This document shows positions 25,133 through 35,476 of a stretch of DNA of 64,000 bases, one piece after another. The stretch is from Caulobacter sp. SLTY. GTDB taxonomy: Bacteria; Pseudomonadota; Alphaproteobacteria; Caulobacterales; Caulobacteraceae. Location of the stretch: assembly GCF_009905535.1 (NCBI RefSeq), contig NZ_JAAALA010000017.1, positions 1 through 64,000 of the forward strand. The letters are read 5' to 3'. The translations under genes and the position numbers were made by a program. The notes beneath the pieces were generated by a model, which did no database searches, was not told the origin of the DNA, and saw nothing but the letters and a program-made list of their open reading frames with translations. Numbering within the stretch: position 1 is the first letter of the stretch; each line of letters starts with the position of its first letter.

Positions 25133-26401
25133 TCAACCCTTGGCGAGTGCGTCCGAGAAAGCCTCCACCGCGCCGAGAGCGGTCTTCGACCCCAGGACGG
25201 AGCCGGCGGCGAGGCCCGGTTCGAGCAGGCGGTCGCCAACCCGCGCGATGTCGGCGGCGGTGACCGCGTCGATAGCCCGGCCCAGTTCGGCGGCGGGGAA
25301 CAGGCGGCCGAACAGCAGGGCCTGGCCGGCGGCGGTCTCGGCGCGGGACAGGGGCTGTTCGCGAGCCATGAACAGATGGGCCTTGAGCTGGGCCTTGGCG
25401 CGGGCCAATTCGGCTTCGCCGCAGTGCTGGGCCAGATCGAGAATTTGGGCGGCGGTGAGCTCCGCCAGGGGCGCGGCGTCGGCGGCGGCGCAGCCGGCAT
25501 AGACGCCCAGCATGCCGGCGTCGGCGTAGGTGTCGCTCCAGCCGTCGATGGCGTAGGCGAGGCCGCGCGTCTCGCGGGCTTCCTGGAACAGGCGGCTGGA
25601 CATGCCGCCGCCCAGCATTTCCACGAACAGTCGCAGGGCGAAGTAGTCCTCGTCGCGGGCCCCGAAGGCGGGGAGCAGCAGGACCAGATGGGCCTGTTCC
25701 AGCCGGCGCAGCTTGGCGGCGCGGCCTGGAGAGAAGACCGGGGCGGGTGGGCTTGGCGCGCCCTTGACGGCCGGCTGATCGCCGAAGGCCGCTTCGGCCA
25801 GGGACAGCAGCTCGGCCTCGTCGACCGCGCCGGCGGCGCTGACCACCAGCTGGTCGGGGGCGTAGAGTGCGGCGCGCCAGGCCTCGATGGCGGCGCTGTC
25901 TGCGGGCTTCAGGGACTTGGTTGTCCCGAGGATGGGGCGGCCGTGCGGCTGGTCCGGATAGGCGCCAGCCTGGGCCAGTTCGAAGACCAGGTCATCGGGT
26001 GTGTCGGCGGCCTCGGCGATCTCCTGGGCGACGACCGATTTTTCCTTGGTCAGGTCGGCGGGGTCGAGGGTCGGGCGCAGGACAAGGTCGGAGAGGATCT
26101 CCATGCCCAGCGGCAAGCCGCCCTTCAGCGCCCGGATCTGGAAGCTGGTGCGCTCATAACCGGTGGCGGCGTTGACCTGGCCGCCTTGGGACTCGACCGC
26201 CTCGACGATCTCGCGGGCCGAACGGGCGCCGGCGCCCTTGAACACCATGTGTTCGAGCAGGTGCGACCAGCCGGAGCGGCCGACGTCCTCGCTGGCCGCG
26301 CCCCGGCCGGCGACCACGGACAGGGCCAGGGTCTCAAGGCCCGGCATGGGGTCGCAGATGACGCGGACGCCGTTGGAGAGGGTGTGGATGGCGGGGGTCA
26401 T
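25133..26401 (-). CDS. M16 family zinc peptidase (processing-peptidase type)
   Basis: The 422 aa protein has the inverted zinc motif HLLEH (His47, Glu50, His51) in SGWSHLLEHMVFKG. The third ligand is a glutamate in the helix DLTKEKSVVAQEI, about 75 residues on. It resembles the single-chain bacterial relatives of the mitochondrial processing peptidase beta subunit. The likely role is degradation or processing of peptides. It overlaps thrC by 4 nt (ATGA) as in many alphaproteobacteria. Confidence 0.93.
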   Translation of the reverse strand: MTPAIHTLSNGVRVICDPMPGLETLALSVVAGRGAASEDVGRSGWSHLLEHMVFKGAGARSAREIVEAVESQGGQVNAATGYERTSFQIRALKGGLPLGMEILSDLVLRPTLDPADLTKEKSVVAQEIAEAADTPDDLVFELAQAGAYPDQPHGRPILGTTKSLKPADSAAIEAWRAALYAPDQLVVSAAGAVDEAELLSLAEAAFGDQPAVKGAPSPPAPVFSPGRAAKLRRLEQAHLVLLLPAFGARDEDYFALRLFVEMLGGGMSSRLFQEARETRGLAYAIDGWSDTYADAGMLGVYAGCAAADAAPLAELTAAQILDLAQHCGEAELARAKAQLKAHLFMAREQPLSRAETAAGQALLFGRLFPAAELGRAIDAVTAADIARVGDRLLEPGLAAGSVLGSKTALGAVEAFSDALAKG

Positions 26402-27801
26402 CGCCCCGCGAAGCTCCGCACGTAGTCCATGACCACGGCGGCGTCGGCGGGGAGGCGGTCGTAGCGTTCGGGCTTGGTGGACAGGGCGCGGTCGGCGCGG
26501 GGGAAGGTCGGTGTTGTGCCGGTGGCGGCGCTGACCGCTTCCGGGAACTTGGCGGCGTGGGCGGTGGAGAGGACGATCACGGGCGTGGAGCCATCCATCC
26601 CGGCGCGGCGGACAGCGCTGACGGCCACCGCGGTGTGGGGGTCGATCAGACGGCCGGTCTCGTTAAGGGTGACTAGCATCTCGCGGGCGGTGTCGGGTTC
26701 GCTGGTCGAGGCGCCGGCGAACAGTTCACGCATGGCGGCCAGGGCCGAGGGCGGGATGTCGATTACGCCGGTCTCGGCAAAGCCCCGGAAAGCGCGGCCG
26801 GTCTCGACGCCGTCGCGGCGGACGGCCTCGAAATAGAGGCGCTCGAAGTTGGAGGCGACCTGGATATCCATGGCCGGGCTCTGGGTGGCGGCCACGTTGC
26901 CTCGGGCGTATCGACCGTCCTCGAAGGCGCGGGCCATGATGTCATTGCTGTTGGTGGCGACCAGGATGCGCGGAATGGGCAGGCCCATGCGCTGGGCCAC
27001 ATAGGCGGCGAATGCGTCGCCGAAGTTGCCCGTCGGGATGGCGAAGGACACCGGCCGATGCGGCGCGCCCAGGGCCACGGCAGTGGTGAAATAGTAGACC
27101 GCCTGGGCGGCGATGCGGGCGAAGTTGATCGAGTTGACGGCCGACAGGTCGACAGCGGTTGCGAACTGGCCGTCGGCGAACATGGCCTTGAGGATCGCCT
27201 GGCAGTCATCGAAGCTGCCCTGGAGGGACAGGTTGGCGACGTTGGCGTCCTCGACCGTGGTCATGAACCGGCGCTGGACTTCGCTGATCCGGCCCTCCGG
27301 GAACATGGCGCAGATGCGGACATTGTCACGGCCCCTGAAGGCCTCGACGGCGGCCCCGCCGGTATCGCCGCTGGTGGCGCAGACGATGGTCAGGGTGCGG
27401 CCGCGCTGGCCCAGAATATGGTCGTAGAGCCGGGCCAGCAGCTGCATGGCCACGTCCTTGAAGGCCAACGTAGGCCCGTGGAACAGTTCGGCCATGAACA
27501 GGTTGGGGCCCAGCTGCGACACCGGGCAGGTCGCGGCATGGGCGAAGGTGGAATAGGCCTCCTGGCACATCTCCAGCAGGACATCGCCCTCGATCTCCCC
27601 GTCGGCGAACTTGCCGAGCACGGCGGCGGCGACCTCGGCATAGGGGCGGCCGGCGAAGGCGGCGATCTCTTCCGGCGTGAACGTCGGCCAGGTCTCGGGC
27701 ACATAGAGGCCGCCGTCGGGGGCAAGGCCGGCCAGCACCGCGTCGAGGAAGCCGATCGGCTGGGCGGCGGAATCGCCGGACCGGGTCGAGATGTATTTCA
27801 T
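26398..27801 (-). CDS. thrC: Threonine synthase
   Basis: The 467 aa PLP enzyme converts O-phosphohomoserine to threonine. The Schiff-base lysine is Lys115 in FHGPTLAFKDVAMQLL, and the phosphate-cup motif lies in ATSGDTGGAAVEAF. The N-terminal MKYISTRSGD and length are those of the class II (yeast/proteobacterial) enzymes. It overlaps both surf1 (27798-27801) and the M16 peptidase gene (26398-26401) by 4 nt, so this biosynthetic gene is coupled to the end of the cytochrome oxidase cluster. Confidence 0.96.
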   Translation of the reverse strand: MKYISTRSGDSAAQPIGFLDAVLAGLAPDGGLYVPETWPTFTPEEIAAFAGRPYAEVAAAVLGKFADGEIEGDVLLEMCQEAYSTFAHAATCPVSQLGPNLFMAELFHGPTLAFKDVAMQLLARLYDHILGQRGRTLTIVCATSGDTGGAAVEAFRGRDNVRICAMFPEGRISEVQRRFMTTVEDANVANLSLQGSFDDCQAILKAMFADGQFATAVDLSAVNSINFARIAAQAVYYFTTAVALGAPHRPVSFAIPTGNFGDAFAAYVAQRMGLPIPRILVATNSNDIMARAFEDGRYARGNVAATQSPAMDIQVASNFERLYFEAVRRDGVETGRAFRGFAETGVIDIPPSALAAMRELFAGASTSEPDTAREMLVTLNETGRLIDPHTAVAVSAVRRAGMDGSTPVIVLSTAHAAKFPEAVSAATGTTPTFPRADRALSTKPERYDRLPADAAVVMDYVRSFAGR

Positions 27802-28544
27802 AGCGCCTTCGTGGACTTGAACCTGCGCCAGAGCATGGCGGCGTAGATGGCGACGAGCGTCGCCGCAAGGCCGTACCAGGTCAGGGCGTACTCGAGGTGA
27901 CGGTTGGTGATCGACGGCGGCGTCGGGGCCGGGGTCAGGTCGCGGGCCGCCGGGATTTCGCTCTCGACGGAGATGTAGAGGTCATCGATGCCGTTGGATC
28001 CGGCGACTGCCGAGATCAGCGACGCATCGCGGGCGTTGGCTCGCAGGCCGCCCGGGATCTTGGCCGGGACCACGACGGCCAGGGCGGATGCCGTTGGCGC
28101 GGTGAGCCGCACGATGCCGACCACGGCCCGCGGCGGAGGCAGGGTCGGGACCGCCTTGGGGTCCACAACGCCGTCGAGGGCGTGGAAATAGCCGCGCTCG
28201 ACGGCCAGGGTGTCGGTTCGCCCGACCAGTGGACAGGGTGTGATGACCCGCCAGGCGACCTCGCCGTTCACCAGTCCGTAGATCAGCGCATTGGAGGCGT
28301 CCGGAGCGGTGTCGGGCCGGCACTCAAGGCGGACCTTTCGCCACTCGACCTGTTGGCCGGCCGTCTTGAGTCGAAGGATGTCGTCGATGGAGACCGGGGC
28401 GGCGGTGCGGGCCGCCTCGATGCGGGTCAGGATGTCGGTCTTCCAGGCCAGCCGCTGCATCTGCCAGGTTCCCAGCCACAGCAGGATGGCCAGGGCGATG
28501 GCCGAGGCGACGGTCAGGATGATCGGGAAGCGTCTAGCGGACAT
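27798..28544 (-). CDS. surf1: SURF1 family cytochrome oxidase assembly protein
   Basis: The 248 aa protein has the SURF1 layout: an N-terminal membrane helix (residues 8-25), a GTWQMQRLAWKTDIL segment right after it, a periplasmic domain, and a C-terminal helix (about 218-238) preceded by NRHLEYALTWYGLA. SURF1 helps insert heme a into subunit I. The gene overlaps DUF983 upstream by 11 nt and thrC downstream by 4 nt. Confidence 0.93.
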   Translation of the reverse strand: MSARRFPIILTVASAIALAILLWLGTWQMQRLAWKTDILTRIEAARTAAPVSIDDILRLKTAGQQVEWRKVRLECRPDTAPDASNALIYGLVNGEVAWRVITPCPLVGRTDTLAVERGYFHALDGVVDPKAVPTLPPPRAVVGIVRLTAPTASALAVVVPAKIPGGLRANARDASLISAVAGSNGIDDLYISVESEIPAARDLTPAPTPPSITNRHLEYALTWYGLAATLVAIYAAMLWRRFKSTKAL

Positions 28545-28893
28545 CGTCGCGGCCGGCCTCGCTGGCCTTGTTGGCGAACTGGGCGGCGACCATCAGGCCC
28601 TTCATGGGCCGGAGCAGGGCGACGCAGACGATCACGCTGAGCGGCATCCAGATGAGCAGCAGCAGCCAGATGGGCGGGCGCAGGGCGATGAAGTGGAACA
28701 GGGCGCCGAAGGCCAGCAGGAATCCGGCGATCAGGATGATGAACACGGCCGGACCGTCACCGCTGTCCGCCTTCGTAAAAGGGGCGCCGCAGGCTTCACA
28801 GCCGGGCGCCACCTTCAGGAAACCATCGAACAGGAAGCCCTCGCCGCAGCGGGGGCAGCGGCCTGCCGCCCCCGCCAGGTAGGGGTTCGCCAC
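28534..28893 (-). CDS. DUF983 membrane protein
   Basis: The 119 aa protein has two CxxC motifs, CPRC (13-16) and CEAC (32-35), forming a zinc-ribbon-like N-terminus, then two transmembrane helices (about 49-70 and 74-95). DUF983 proteins occur regularly within cox clusters between ctaE and surf1, as here, and an oxidase assembly role is suspected. It starts 2 nt after ctaE and overlaps surf1 by 11 nt. Confidence 0.92.
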   Translation of the reverse strand: MANPYLAGAAGRCPRCGEGFLFDGFLKVAPGCEACGAPFTKADSGDGPAVFIILIAGFLLAFGALFHFIALRPPIWLLLLIWMPLSVIVCVALLRPMKGLMVAAQFANKASEAGRDDVR

Positions 28894-28895
28894 AG

Positions 28896-29774
28896 CTACA
28901 TCGTCCCGAAGATGACGTAGATGAAGGCGAACAGGAACAGCCAGACCACGTCCACGAAGTGCCAGTACCAGGCGGCGGCCTCAAAGCCGAAGTGCTGCTG
29001 GGGGGTGAAGCCCTTGCCCATCAGGCGGAACAGGCAGATCAGCAGGAAGATGGTGCCGACCAGAACGTGGAAGCCGTGGAAGCCGGTGGCCATGAAGAAG
29101 GCGGAACCGTAGAGGCCCGAGTTGGCGGCCTCTTCCGAGTAGAACAGCTTCTCATGCAGGATGTGCTGGTACTCGTAGACCTGCACCGCGGTGAACAGGG
29201 CGCCCAGGATGACGGTGATCAGCAGGCCCTTCTTGGCCGCGCTGCGATCGCCCTGCTGCAGGGCGTGGTGGGCCCAGGTGACCGTGGTGCCCGACAGCAG
29301 CAGGATCAGGGTGTTGACCAGCGGCAGGTGGAAGGCCGGGACCAGCTCGACGCCCTTGGGCGGCCACTGCTTCCAGGCCTCGGCCACGCCCTCGAAGTTG
29401 CCGATGGCGGGGGTCAGGGTGCGGTGCTCCCAGAACAGGGCGCTTTCGAAGAAGATCCAGAACCAGGCGACGAAGAACATCACTTCCGAAGCGATGAACA
29501 GGATCATGCCGTAGCGCAGGCCCAGGCTGACGACCGGGGTATGATCACCCTGGTTGGCTTCCTTGGTGACGTCCATCCACCAGCCGAGCATGCAGTGGAG
29601 CACCATGGCGAAGCCGGCGATGCAGACCAGCCAGTTGCCCTTGTCGAGCCCGAACAGGCCCTTCATGCCGATGACGGCGCCGATGGCCATGACCAGGCCC
29701 GCGAACGAGCCATAGAGCGGCCAGATGCTGGGGTTGACCAGGTGGTAGTCGTGTTTGACGGCGCCGTGAGCCAT
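28896..29774 (-). CDS. ctaE: Cytochrome c oxidase subunit III
   Basis: The 292 aa membrane protein shows seven hydrophobic segments and the typical motifs KHDYHLVNPSIWPLYGS at the N-terminus, the WWMDVTKEANQGDHT loop, FFVAWFWIFFESAL and GFHGFHVLVG, and it ends in YWHFVDVVWLFLFAFIYV. This is the aa3-type oxidase subunit III that stabilises proton uptake. A 65-bp gap holding a hairpin separates it from ctaG. Confidence 0.97.
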   Translation of the reverse strand: MAHGAVKHDYHLVNPSIWPLYGSFAGLVMAIGAVIGMKGLFGLDKGNWLVCIAGFAMVLHCMLGWWMDVTKEANQGDHTPVVSLGLRYGMILFIASEVMFFVAWFWIFFESALFWEHRTLTPAIGNFEGVAEAWKQWPPKGVELVPAFHLPLVNTLILLLSGTTVTWAHHALQQGDRSAAKKGLLITVILGALFTAVQVYEYQHILHEKLFYSEEAANSGLYGSAFFMATGFHGFHVLVGTIFLLICLFRLMGKGFTPQQHFGFEAAAWYWHFVDVVWLFLFAFIYVIFGTM

Positions 29775-29807
29775 GTCTTCTAAGCCCTGCCCTTCTCAAT
29801 TCTCAGA

Positions 29808-29830
29808 CTCAGAGTCCCCCGGACCCTGAG
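29808..29830. other. Intercistronic hairpin between ctaG and ctaE
   Basis: The arms ctcagagtcc (29808-29817) and ggaccctgag (29821-29830) pair over 10 bp with one G-T/G-U position. There is no T-run, so transcription should continue to ctaE. It could tune mRNA stability or relative expression in the operon. Confidence 0.5.
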
Positions 29831-29839
29831 ATGGTTTCG

Positions 29840-30460
29840 CTATAGCCCCGCCTTGGTCGCATCGCCAAGAGGCGAAGCGGCCTTGGAGGCGTCGGCTTGT
29901 TGGGAGTCCACCGGGAAGAAGGTGTAGCTGAGGGTGACCTCGCCCTTGCCCTTCGTCTCGAAGTCGGTCGCGTACTCGGGATCGACGAAGTAGACCACCG
30001 GGAACTCGACCGTCTGGCCGGGCTGGATGGTCTGGTCGTTGAAGCAGAAGCACTCGAGTTTCTGGAAGTAGGCGCCGGCCTGTTCGGGCACGACGTTATA
30101 GCTGGCCCGGCCGGTGATCGGCGTCTTGCCGTTGTTGGTGACCTTGTAGAAGGCCAGGCCCGTGGCTCCGATCTTCACCTCCTGGGTCACCTGGCTGGGC
30201 TTGAAGCTCCAGGGCAGGTCGCGGACGTTGGCGTCGAAACGGATCTGCAGGGTCTTGTCGAGCACCTTGCTCGGGGCGACCTCGGCCTTGCGGATCGAGC
30301 CGTCAAAGCCGGTCAGCTGGCAGAAGGCGCGATAGAGGGGCACCGAGGCGTAGGCGGCGCCGACCATGAAGGCCAGGCCGACGGCGCAGAAGATGGCGAC
30401 CTTGGCGTTGCGTTTGGCGAGCGCCTTGGGGGTAGCCGGGTCAGAGGGGGCGTTCTGCAA
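29840..30460 (-). CDS. ctaG: Cytochrome c oxidase assembly protein CtaG (Cox11 type)
   Basis: The 206 aa protein delivers copper to the CuB site of subunit I. It has one membrane helix (about residues 21-42), the segment YASVPLYRAFCQLTGFDG, and the copper-binding motif CFCF in FQKLECFCFNDQT. The C-terminal extension after about residue 185 is poorly conserved. The start overlaps the upstream small membrane protein gene by 20 nt. Confidence 0.95.
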   Translation of the reverse strand: MQNAPSDPATPKALAKRNAKVAIFCAVGLAFMVGAAYASVPLYRAFCQLTGFDGSIRKAEVAPSKVLDKTLQIRFDANVRDLPWSFKPSQVTQEVKIGATGLAFYKVTNNGKTPITGRASYNVVPEQAGAYFQKLECFCFNDQTIQPGQTVEFPVVYFVDPEYATDFETKGKGEVTLSYTFFPVDSQQADASKAASPLGDATKAGL

Positions 30461-30635
30461 TATGACCTCCCATCCGCATGACGGTGACCAGGTAGACCAG
30501 CACGATGAAGCCGACGAGGCCCAGCGCGATGGCGATGTTGCGGTTGCGGCGCGCCTTGGCGAAGGCGACGGGATCGGCCGGGGGCGGCGGGCGGCCCGGA
30601 ACGTCGAGGTGCGGCGGCGTCGGGTTGTCGGTCAT
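30441..30635 (-). CDS. Small CoxF-like membrane protein
   Basis: The 64 aa protein has a Pro-rich N-terminus, a basic stretch (AKARRNRNIAI) and one transmembrane helix (about 34-52). A small one-helix protein in this place between ctaB and ctaG is common in alphaproteobacteria and is often called CoxF. The start overlaps the ctaB stop by one base, and the 3' end overlaps ctaG by 20 nt. The role is unknown. Confidence 0.8.
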   Translation of the reverse strand: MTDNPTPPHLDVPGRPPPPADPVAFAKARRNRNIAIALGLVGFIVLVYLVTVMRMGGHIAERPL

Positions 30636-31639
30636 CAGGCCATCCCCAGCATGCGCTCGGCCGCCAAGGTCGCGAACAGGGCGAACAGGTAGCCGATGGA
30701 ATAGGCGAACAGGTTACGGGCGTCCTTGGCCCCGGCCTTGACGTCGTAGAGTTCCGGGGTGTTGCGCGGGTCGGCCCCCTCCCCCGCCTTGCTGCGGAAC
30801 AGCCGCCAGGCCAGCAGCAGGAACACCGCCCCGCCCAGCGCCGAGACCGCGAGATAGGGCAGATGGCCGAGGCCCGTGAAGAAGGGCGCGATGCAGACCG
30901 GGATGAGGACGATCGAATAGACCAGGATCTGCAGGCGGGTGGAGGTTGCGCCCTTGACCACCGGCATCATCGGCACGCCGGCCTTGGCGTAGTCCTGGCT
31001 GGTATAGAGGCTGAGCGCCCAGAAGTGGGGTGGGGTCCACAGGAAGATGATTGCCACCAGCAGCCAGGCGTTGGCCGGGGCCGTGCCAGAGGCCGCCGCC
31101 CAACCGATCGCTGGCGGCAAGGCGCCGGCCAGGCCGCCAATGACGATGTTCTGGGCCGTCCAGCGCTTCAGCCACATGGTGTAGACCACCGCGTAGAAGA
31201 AGATGGTGAAAGCCAGCAGACCGGCCGCCAGCCAGTTGGTGGTCAGGGCCAGCAGCAGAACCGACAGCAGGGTCAGCACGATACCCAGGCCCAGCGCATC
31301 GGCGCCCTGGACCTTGCCGGCCGGCACCGGGCGTCCGCGGGTGCGGCGCATCACCGCGTCGATGTCGGCGTCGTACCACATGTTGAAGGCGGCGCTGGCC
31401 CCGGCCCCGACCGCGATGCAGAGGATGGCCACGGCGCCCAGCAGCGGGTTGATCGGCGTACCGGCGCAGACCAGACCGACAAAGGCGGTGAACACCACCA
31501 GGCTCATCACCCGGGGCTTCAGCAGCTGGATATAGTCGGTCCACAGCGCCGGAGCCTTTTGGGCGGGAGCGCGGCGGGCGTCAGGGGCGGTGGTCGAATG
31601 GGCCATGGGCTCATCGCCACCCGGAAGCGGCGAACTCAT
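30635..31639 (-). CDS. ctaB: Protoheme IX farnesyltransferase (heme O synthase)
   Basis: The 334 aa UbiA-superfamily membrane enzyme adds farnesyl to heme b. Motif one is NMWYDADIDAVMRRTRGRP, with the Asp-rich prenyl-diphosphate site, and LLKPRVMSLVVFTAFVG marks the first helix. About nine hydrophobic helices are visible. ATG 31639 gives the longest product; ATG 31606 (MAHSTTAPD) is an alternative. Heme A synthase (ctaA) is not in this window. A perfect hairpin separates it from ctaD. Confidence 0.94.
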   Translation of the reverse strand: MSSPLPGGDEPMAHSTTAPDARRAPAQKAPALWTDYIQLLKPRVMSLVVFTAFVGLVCAGTPINPLLGAVAILCIAVGAGASAAFNMWYDADIDAVMRRTRGRPVPAGKVQGADALGLGIVLTLLSVLLLALTTNWLAAGLLAFTIFFYAVVYTMWLKRWTAQNIVIGGLAGALPPAIGWAAASGTAPANAWLLVAIIFLWTPPHFWALSLYTSQDYAKAGVPMMPVVKGATSTRLQILVYSIVLIPVCIAPFFTGLGHLPYLAVSALGGAVFLLLAWRLFRSKAGEGADPRNTPELYDVKAGAKDARNLFAYSIGYLFALFATLAAERMLGMA

Positions 31640-31656
31640 CTTCTGTAATGCGGCGC

Positions 31657-31680
31657 CGCCGCACCTTTTGGGGTGCGGCG
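31657..31680 (-). other. Hairpin between ctaD and ctaB
   Basis: A perfect 9-bp stem, cgccgcacc (31657-31665) with ggtgcggcg (31672-31680) and a 6-nt loop, lies 11 bp after the ctaD stop. There is no T-run on the minus strand, so it is more likely an attenuator or an mRNA-protecting hairpin that keeps ctaC-ctaD messages more abundant than downstream assembly genes. Confidence 0.55.
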
Positions 31681-31690
31681 GGCCTGGTCC

Positions 31691-33358
<1,668 letters not shown>

Positions 33359-33375
33359 CTAGCGTTACCTGTAGA

Positions 33376-34299
33376 TCAGTTGGCGGCCGGCGCGGCGGGA
33401 GCCGGCGCAGCGGGAGCGGGCGTGGCGGCGGCGGGAGCCGCGCCTTCGGCCGGGGTGACAGCGGCGGGGGTGGGAGCCGGCGGAGCCTTCTTGGCGGCGA
33501 CCCAGGCGTCGAACTCGGCCTGGCTGACGACCTTGATCTCGATCGGCATGAAGGCGTGATCGACGCCGCACAGCTCCGAGCACTGGCCGTAGAAGGTGCC
33601 CACGCGGTCGGCCTTGAACCAGGTTTCGTTCAGGCGGCCGGGAACGGCGTCCGTCTTCAAGCCAAAGGCGGGAAGAGCAAAAGCGTGGATCACGTCCACG
33701 GCGGTCACCTGCACCCGGACCACCTTGTTCACCGGCACCACCATCGGCTCGCTGGCCTTCAGGCGGTAGAGCCTGTGGGGCAGGCCGTTCTTGGCGACGT
33801 CATCTTCGGACATCATGGTCGAGGTGATCTCGCCGATCTCCTGGTCCGGGTATTCATAGCCCCAGTACCACTGGTAGCCCGTCGCCTTGACCGTGACGTC
33901 GGCCTTGGGCGCGTCGTGGTACTGGAAGAGCAGCTGGAACGAGAAGATGGCGATGAACATCAGGATCAGCACCGGCACCAGGGTCCAGACGACCTCGATG
34001 ACCGTGTTGTGGCTGAACTTCGCCGGGACCGGGTTGGCCTTGCGGTTGTAGCGGACCACGCACCAGAGCAGCAGCCCCAGCACGAACAGGCTGATCACCG
34101 TGATGATCGGCAGCAGGATGACGTCGTGGAAGAAATGGGCGTGGTGCTTCAGCGGCGCGGCCGCCGGCTGCAGCCCCATGCCCCCATTGGTCGGCTCGCC
34201 GATCAGGTCCTGAGCCAGGGCGGCCGAAGACACCATCGCGGTGGTCAGCCCGACGCCCAGGGCGCTGACGAGTCCGCGCATCCCCTTTATCGCTTTCAT
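33376..34299 (-). CDS. ctaC: Cytochrome c oxidase subunit II
   Basis: The 307 aa product has a signal peptide (1-30), two membrane helices (about 60-82 and 104-125) and a cupredoxin domain. The CuA ligands are His205, Cys240, Glu242, Cys244, His248 and Met251. WYWGYEYPD is the cytochrome c docking aromatic region. The last 35 residues form an Ala/Pro repeat tail (about 271-306) that subunit II does not need; it may be a flexible tether. ATG 34299 is the start; upstream in-frame codons lack similarity. It heads the cluster. Confidence 0.96.
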   Translation of the reverse strand: MKAIKGMRGLVSALGVGLTTAMVSSAALAQDLIGEPTNGGMGLQPAAAPLKHHAHFFHDVILLPIITVISLFVLGLLLWCVVRYNRKANPVPAKFSHNTVIEVVWTLVPVLILMFIAIFSFQLLFQYHDAPKADVTVKATGYQWYWGYEYPDQEIGEITSTMMSEDDVAKNGLPHRLYRLKASEPMVVPVNKVVRVQVTAVDVIHAFALPAFGLKTDAVPGRLNETWFKADRVGTFYGQCSELCGVDHAFMPIEIKVVSQAEFDAWVAAKKAPPAPTPAAVTPAEGAAPAAATPAPAAPAPAAPAAN

Positions 34300-34355
34300 A
34301 CGCCTCATCCGTTTGCCGGCCGAGCCGGCGCTCCTCGCTCCGTCAAGGGTGGGCA

Positions 34356-34378
34356 GTCTAGCGCAGGCTGTCCGGCAA
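34356..34378 (-). promoter_or_regulatory. Predicted promoter of the cta cluster
   Basis: On the minus strand TTGCCG (34378-34373) is followed after 10 nt by GCTAGAC (34362-34356), close to the Caulobacter housekeeping pattern (TTGACG, 10-14 nt, GCTANA). It leaves a leader of about 50 nt before ctaC. Confidence 0.45.
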
Positions 34379-34494
34379 TCGACTCGCCAGACCCATGCGC
34401 GCCCGCCCAAGGCCTTGATCGCCGCGTGCATACGCGTTGGTCCGGCGTTGGGCAAGCGCCCGGCGGGCCTGTGAACGCGGCTTTGGCGTCATGA

Positions 34495-34521
34495 ATTACT
34501 AAGATGTAATGACAGGTACCT
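34495..34521. promoter_or_regulatory. Possible operator upstream of the PadR gene
   Basis: A dyad attac-6 nt-gtaat (34495-34510) is followed by the perfect palindrome aggtacct (34514-34521). It lies 56-82 bp before the PadR start in the only AT-rich stretch of the gap. PadR regulators usually bind dyads in their own promoter, so autoregulation is a fair guess. Confidence 0.35.
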
Positions 34522-34576
34522 TGCATCGACCACTACCGGGCGATACAAGGGAGCGGTCAACAGGACGGAAAACACC

Positions 34577-34900
34577 GTGCCAGAAGCCATCGAAACCCAA
34601 CTGAAAAAGGGCGTTCTCGCCCTCTGTGTCCTGGCCCTGCTGTCTCGAGGGGACGGCTACGCCTACGACATCGCCAGCCGGCTTTCCGGCGCCATCGATA
34701 TGGGGGAAGGGACCATCTACCCCCTGATGCGCCGGCTGCAGGCCGACAAGCTCGTCGAGACCTACCTGGTGGAATCACCGGCCGGGCCGCCGCGCAAATA
34801 TTACCGCCTGACCGATGCCGGTCGGGCCTCCTTCGCCCAGCAGAAGGCCGAATGGGAAACCTTCGCCGGGGCGGTCAACAACATCCTGGGAGAGGGGTGA
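34577..34900 (+). CDS. PadR family transcriptional regulator
   Basis: The 107 aa protein is a minimal PadR winged-helix regulator: GVLALCVLALLSRGDGYAYDIASRL, then the GEGTIYPLMRRLQADKLVETYLVES recognition helix and wing, and PPRKYYRLTDAGRASF. Translation probably begins at GTG 34577. It overlaps the DUF1700 gene by one base (TGATG). PadR-DUF1700-GIN-domain operons occur in many bacteria and are thought to sense or control envelope stress. Confidence 0.92.
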   Translation: MPEAIETQLKKGVLALCVLALLSRGDGYAYDIASRLSGAIDMGEGTIYPLMRRLQADKLVETYLVESPAGPPRKYYRLTDAGRASFAQQKAEWETFAGAVNNILGEG

Positions 34901-35463
34901 TGACCAAAGCCGAATTCATGGCCAGGCTGCGACGGGGCCTTGCCGCCCTCAGCCCGGTGGCCCTGGCGGAAGTGACCGCCGACTACGAGGCCCACTTCGA
35001 GGAGGCGGCCGCCGCCGGCCGCTCCGAGGAGGAGACAGCCGCGGCCTTGGGCGATCCGGACCGTCTGGCCCGCGAGCTGCGCGCCGAATACGGCCTGAAG
35101 GCCTGGGAGGACAAGAAGAGCCCGGCCAACGCCACGGGAGCGATCATCGCCCTGCTGGGCCTGGGCGCCATCGACGTGCTGATCCTGGCGCCGATCCTGT
35201 TCAGCCTGATCAGCGTCATCTTCACCCTGGTGTTCGTGGTCATCGCCCTGTTCTTCGTCGGCGGGGCGGTAATGATCGCCGGTCCGTTCGTGGACTATGG
35301 CGGCGGGCCGGTCATGGCCGTTCTGGCCGGCCTGGGCCTGGTGGGCGGGGCGACCGGTTTCGGCGCCCTGCTGACCCTGGCCACCGTGGGGCTGATCAAC
35401 GCCCTGGTCTGGTACGCCCGGCTGCACTTCAAACTGCTCAAGCCCGCCATCGAAGCCCAATAG
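34900..35463 (+). CDS. DUF1700 membrane protein
   Basis: The 187 aa protein has the DUF1700 N-terminal helical domain (MTKAEFMARLRRGLAAL, YEAHFEEAAAAGRSEEE, LGDPDRLARELRAEYGL) followed by three to four transmembrane helices between residues about 83 and 178. It is co-translated with the PadR gene and followed 13 nt later by a GIN-domain protein. The cytoplasmic N-terminal domain may interact with PadR or a signalling partner. Confidence 0.9.
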   Translation: MTKAEFMARLRRGLAALSPVALAEVTADYEAHFEEAAAAGRSEEETAAALGDPDRLARELRAEYGLKAWEDKKSPANATGAIIALLGLGAIDVLILAPILFSLISVIFTLVFVVIALFFVGGAVMIAGPFVDYGGGPVMAVLAGLGLVGGATGFGALLTLATVGLINALVWYARLHFKLLKPAIEAQ

Positions 35464-35476
35464 GGAGGGACACGTC

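Noticed and set aside
31657..31680. Transcription terminator between ctaD and ctaB
   Set aside because: The stem is strong but no T-run follows, and downstream assembly genes have no visible promoter of their own.
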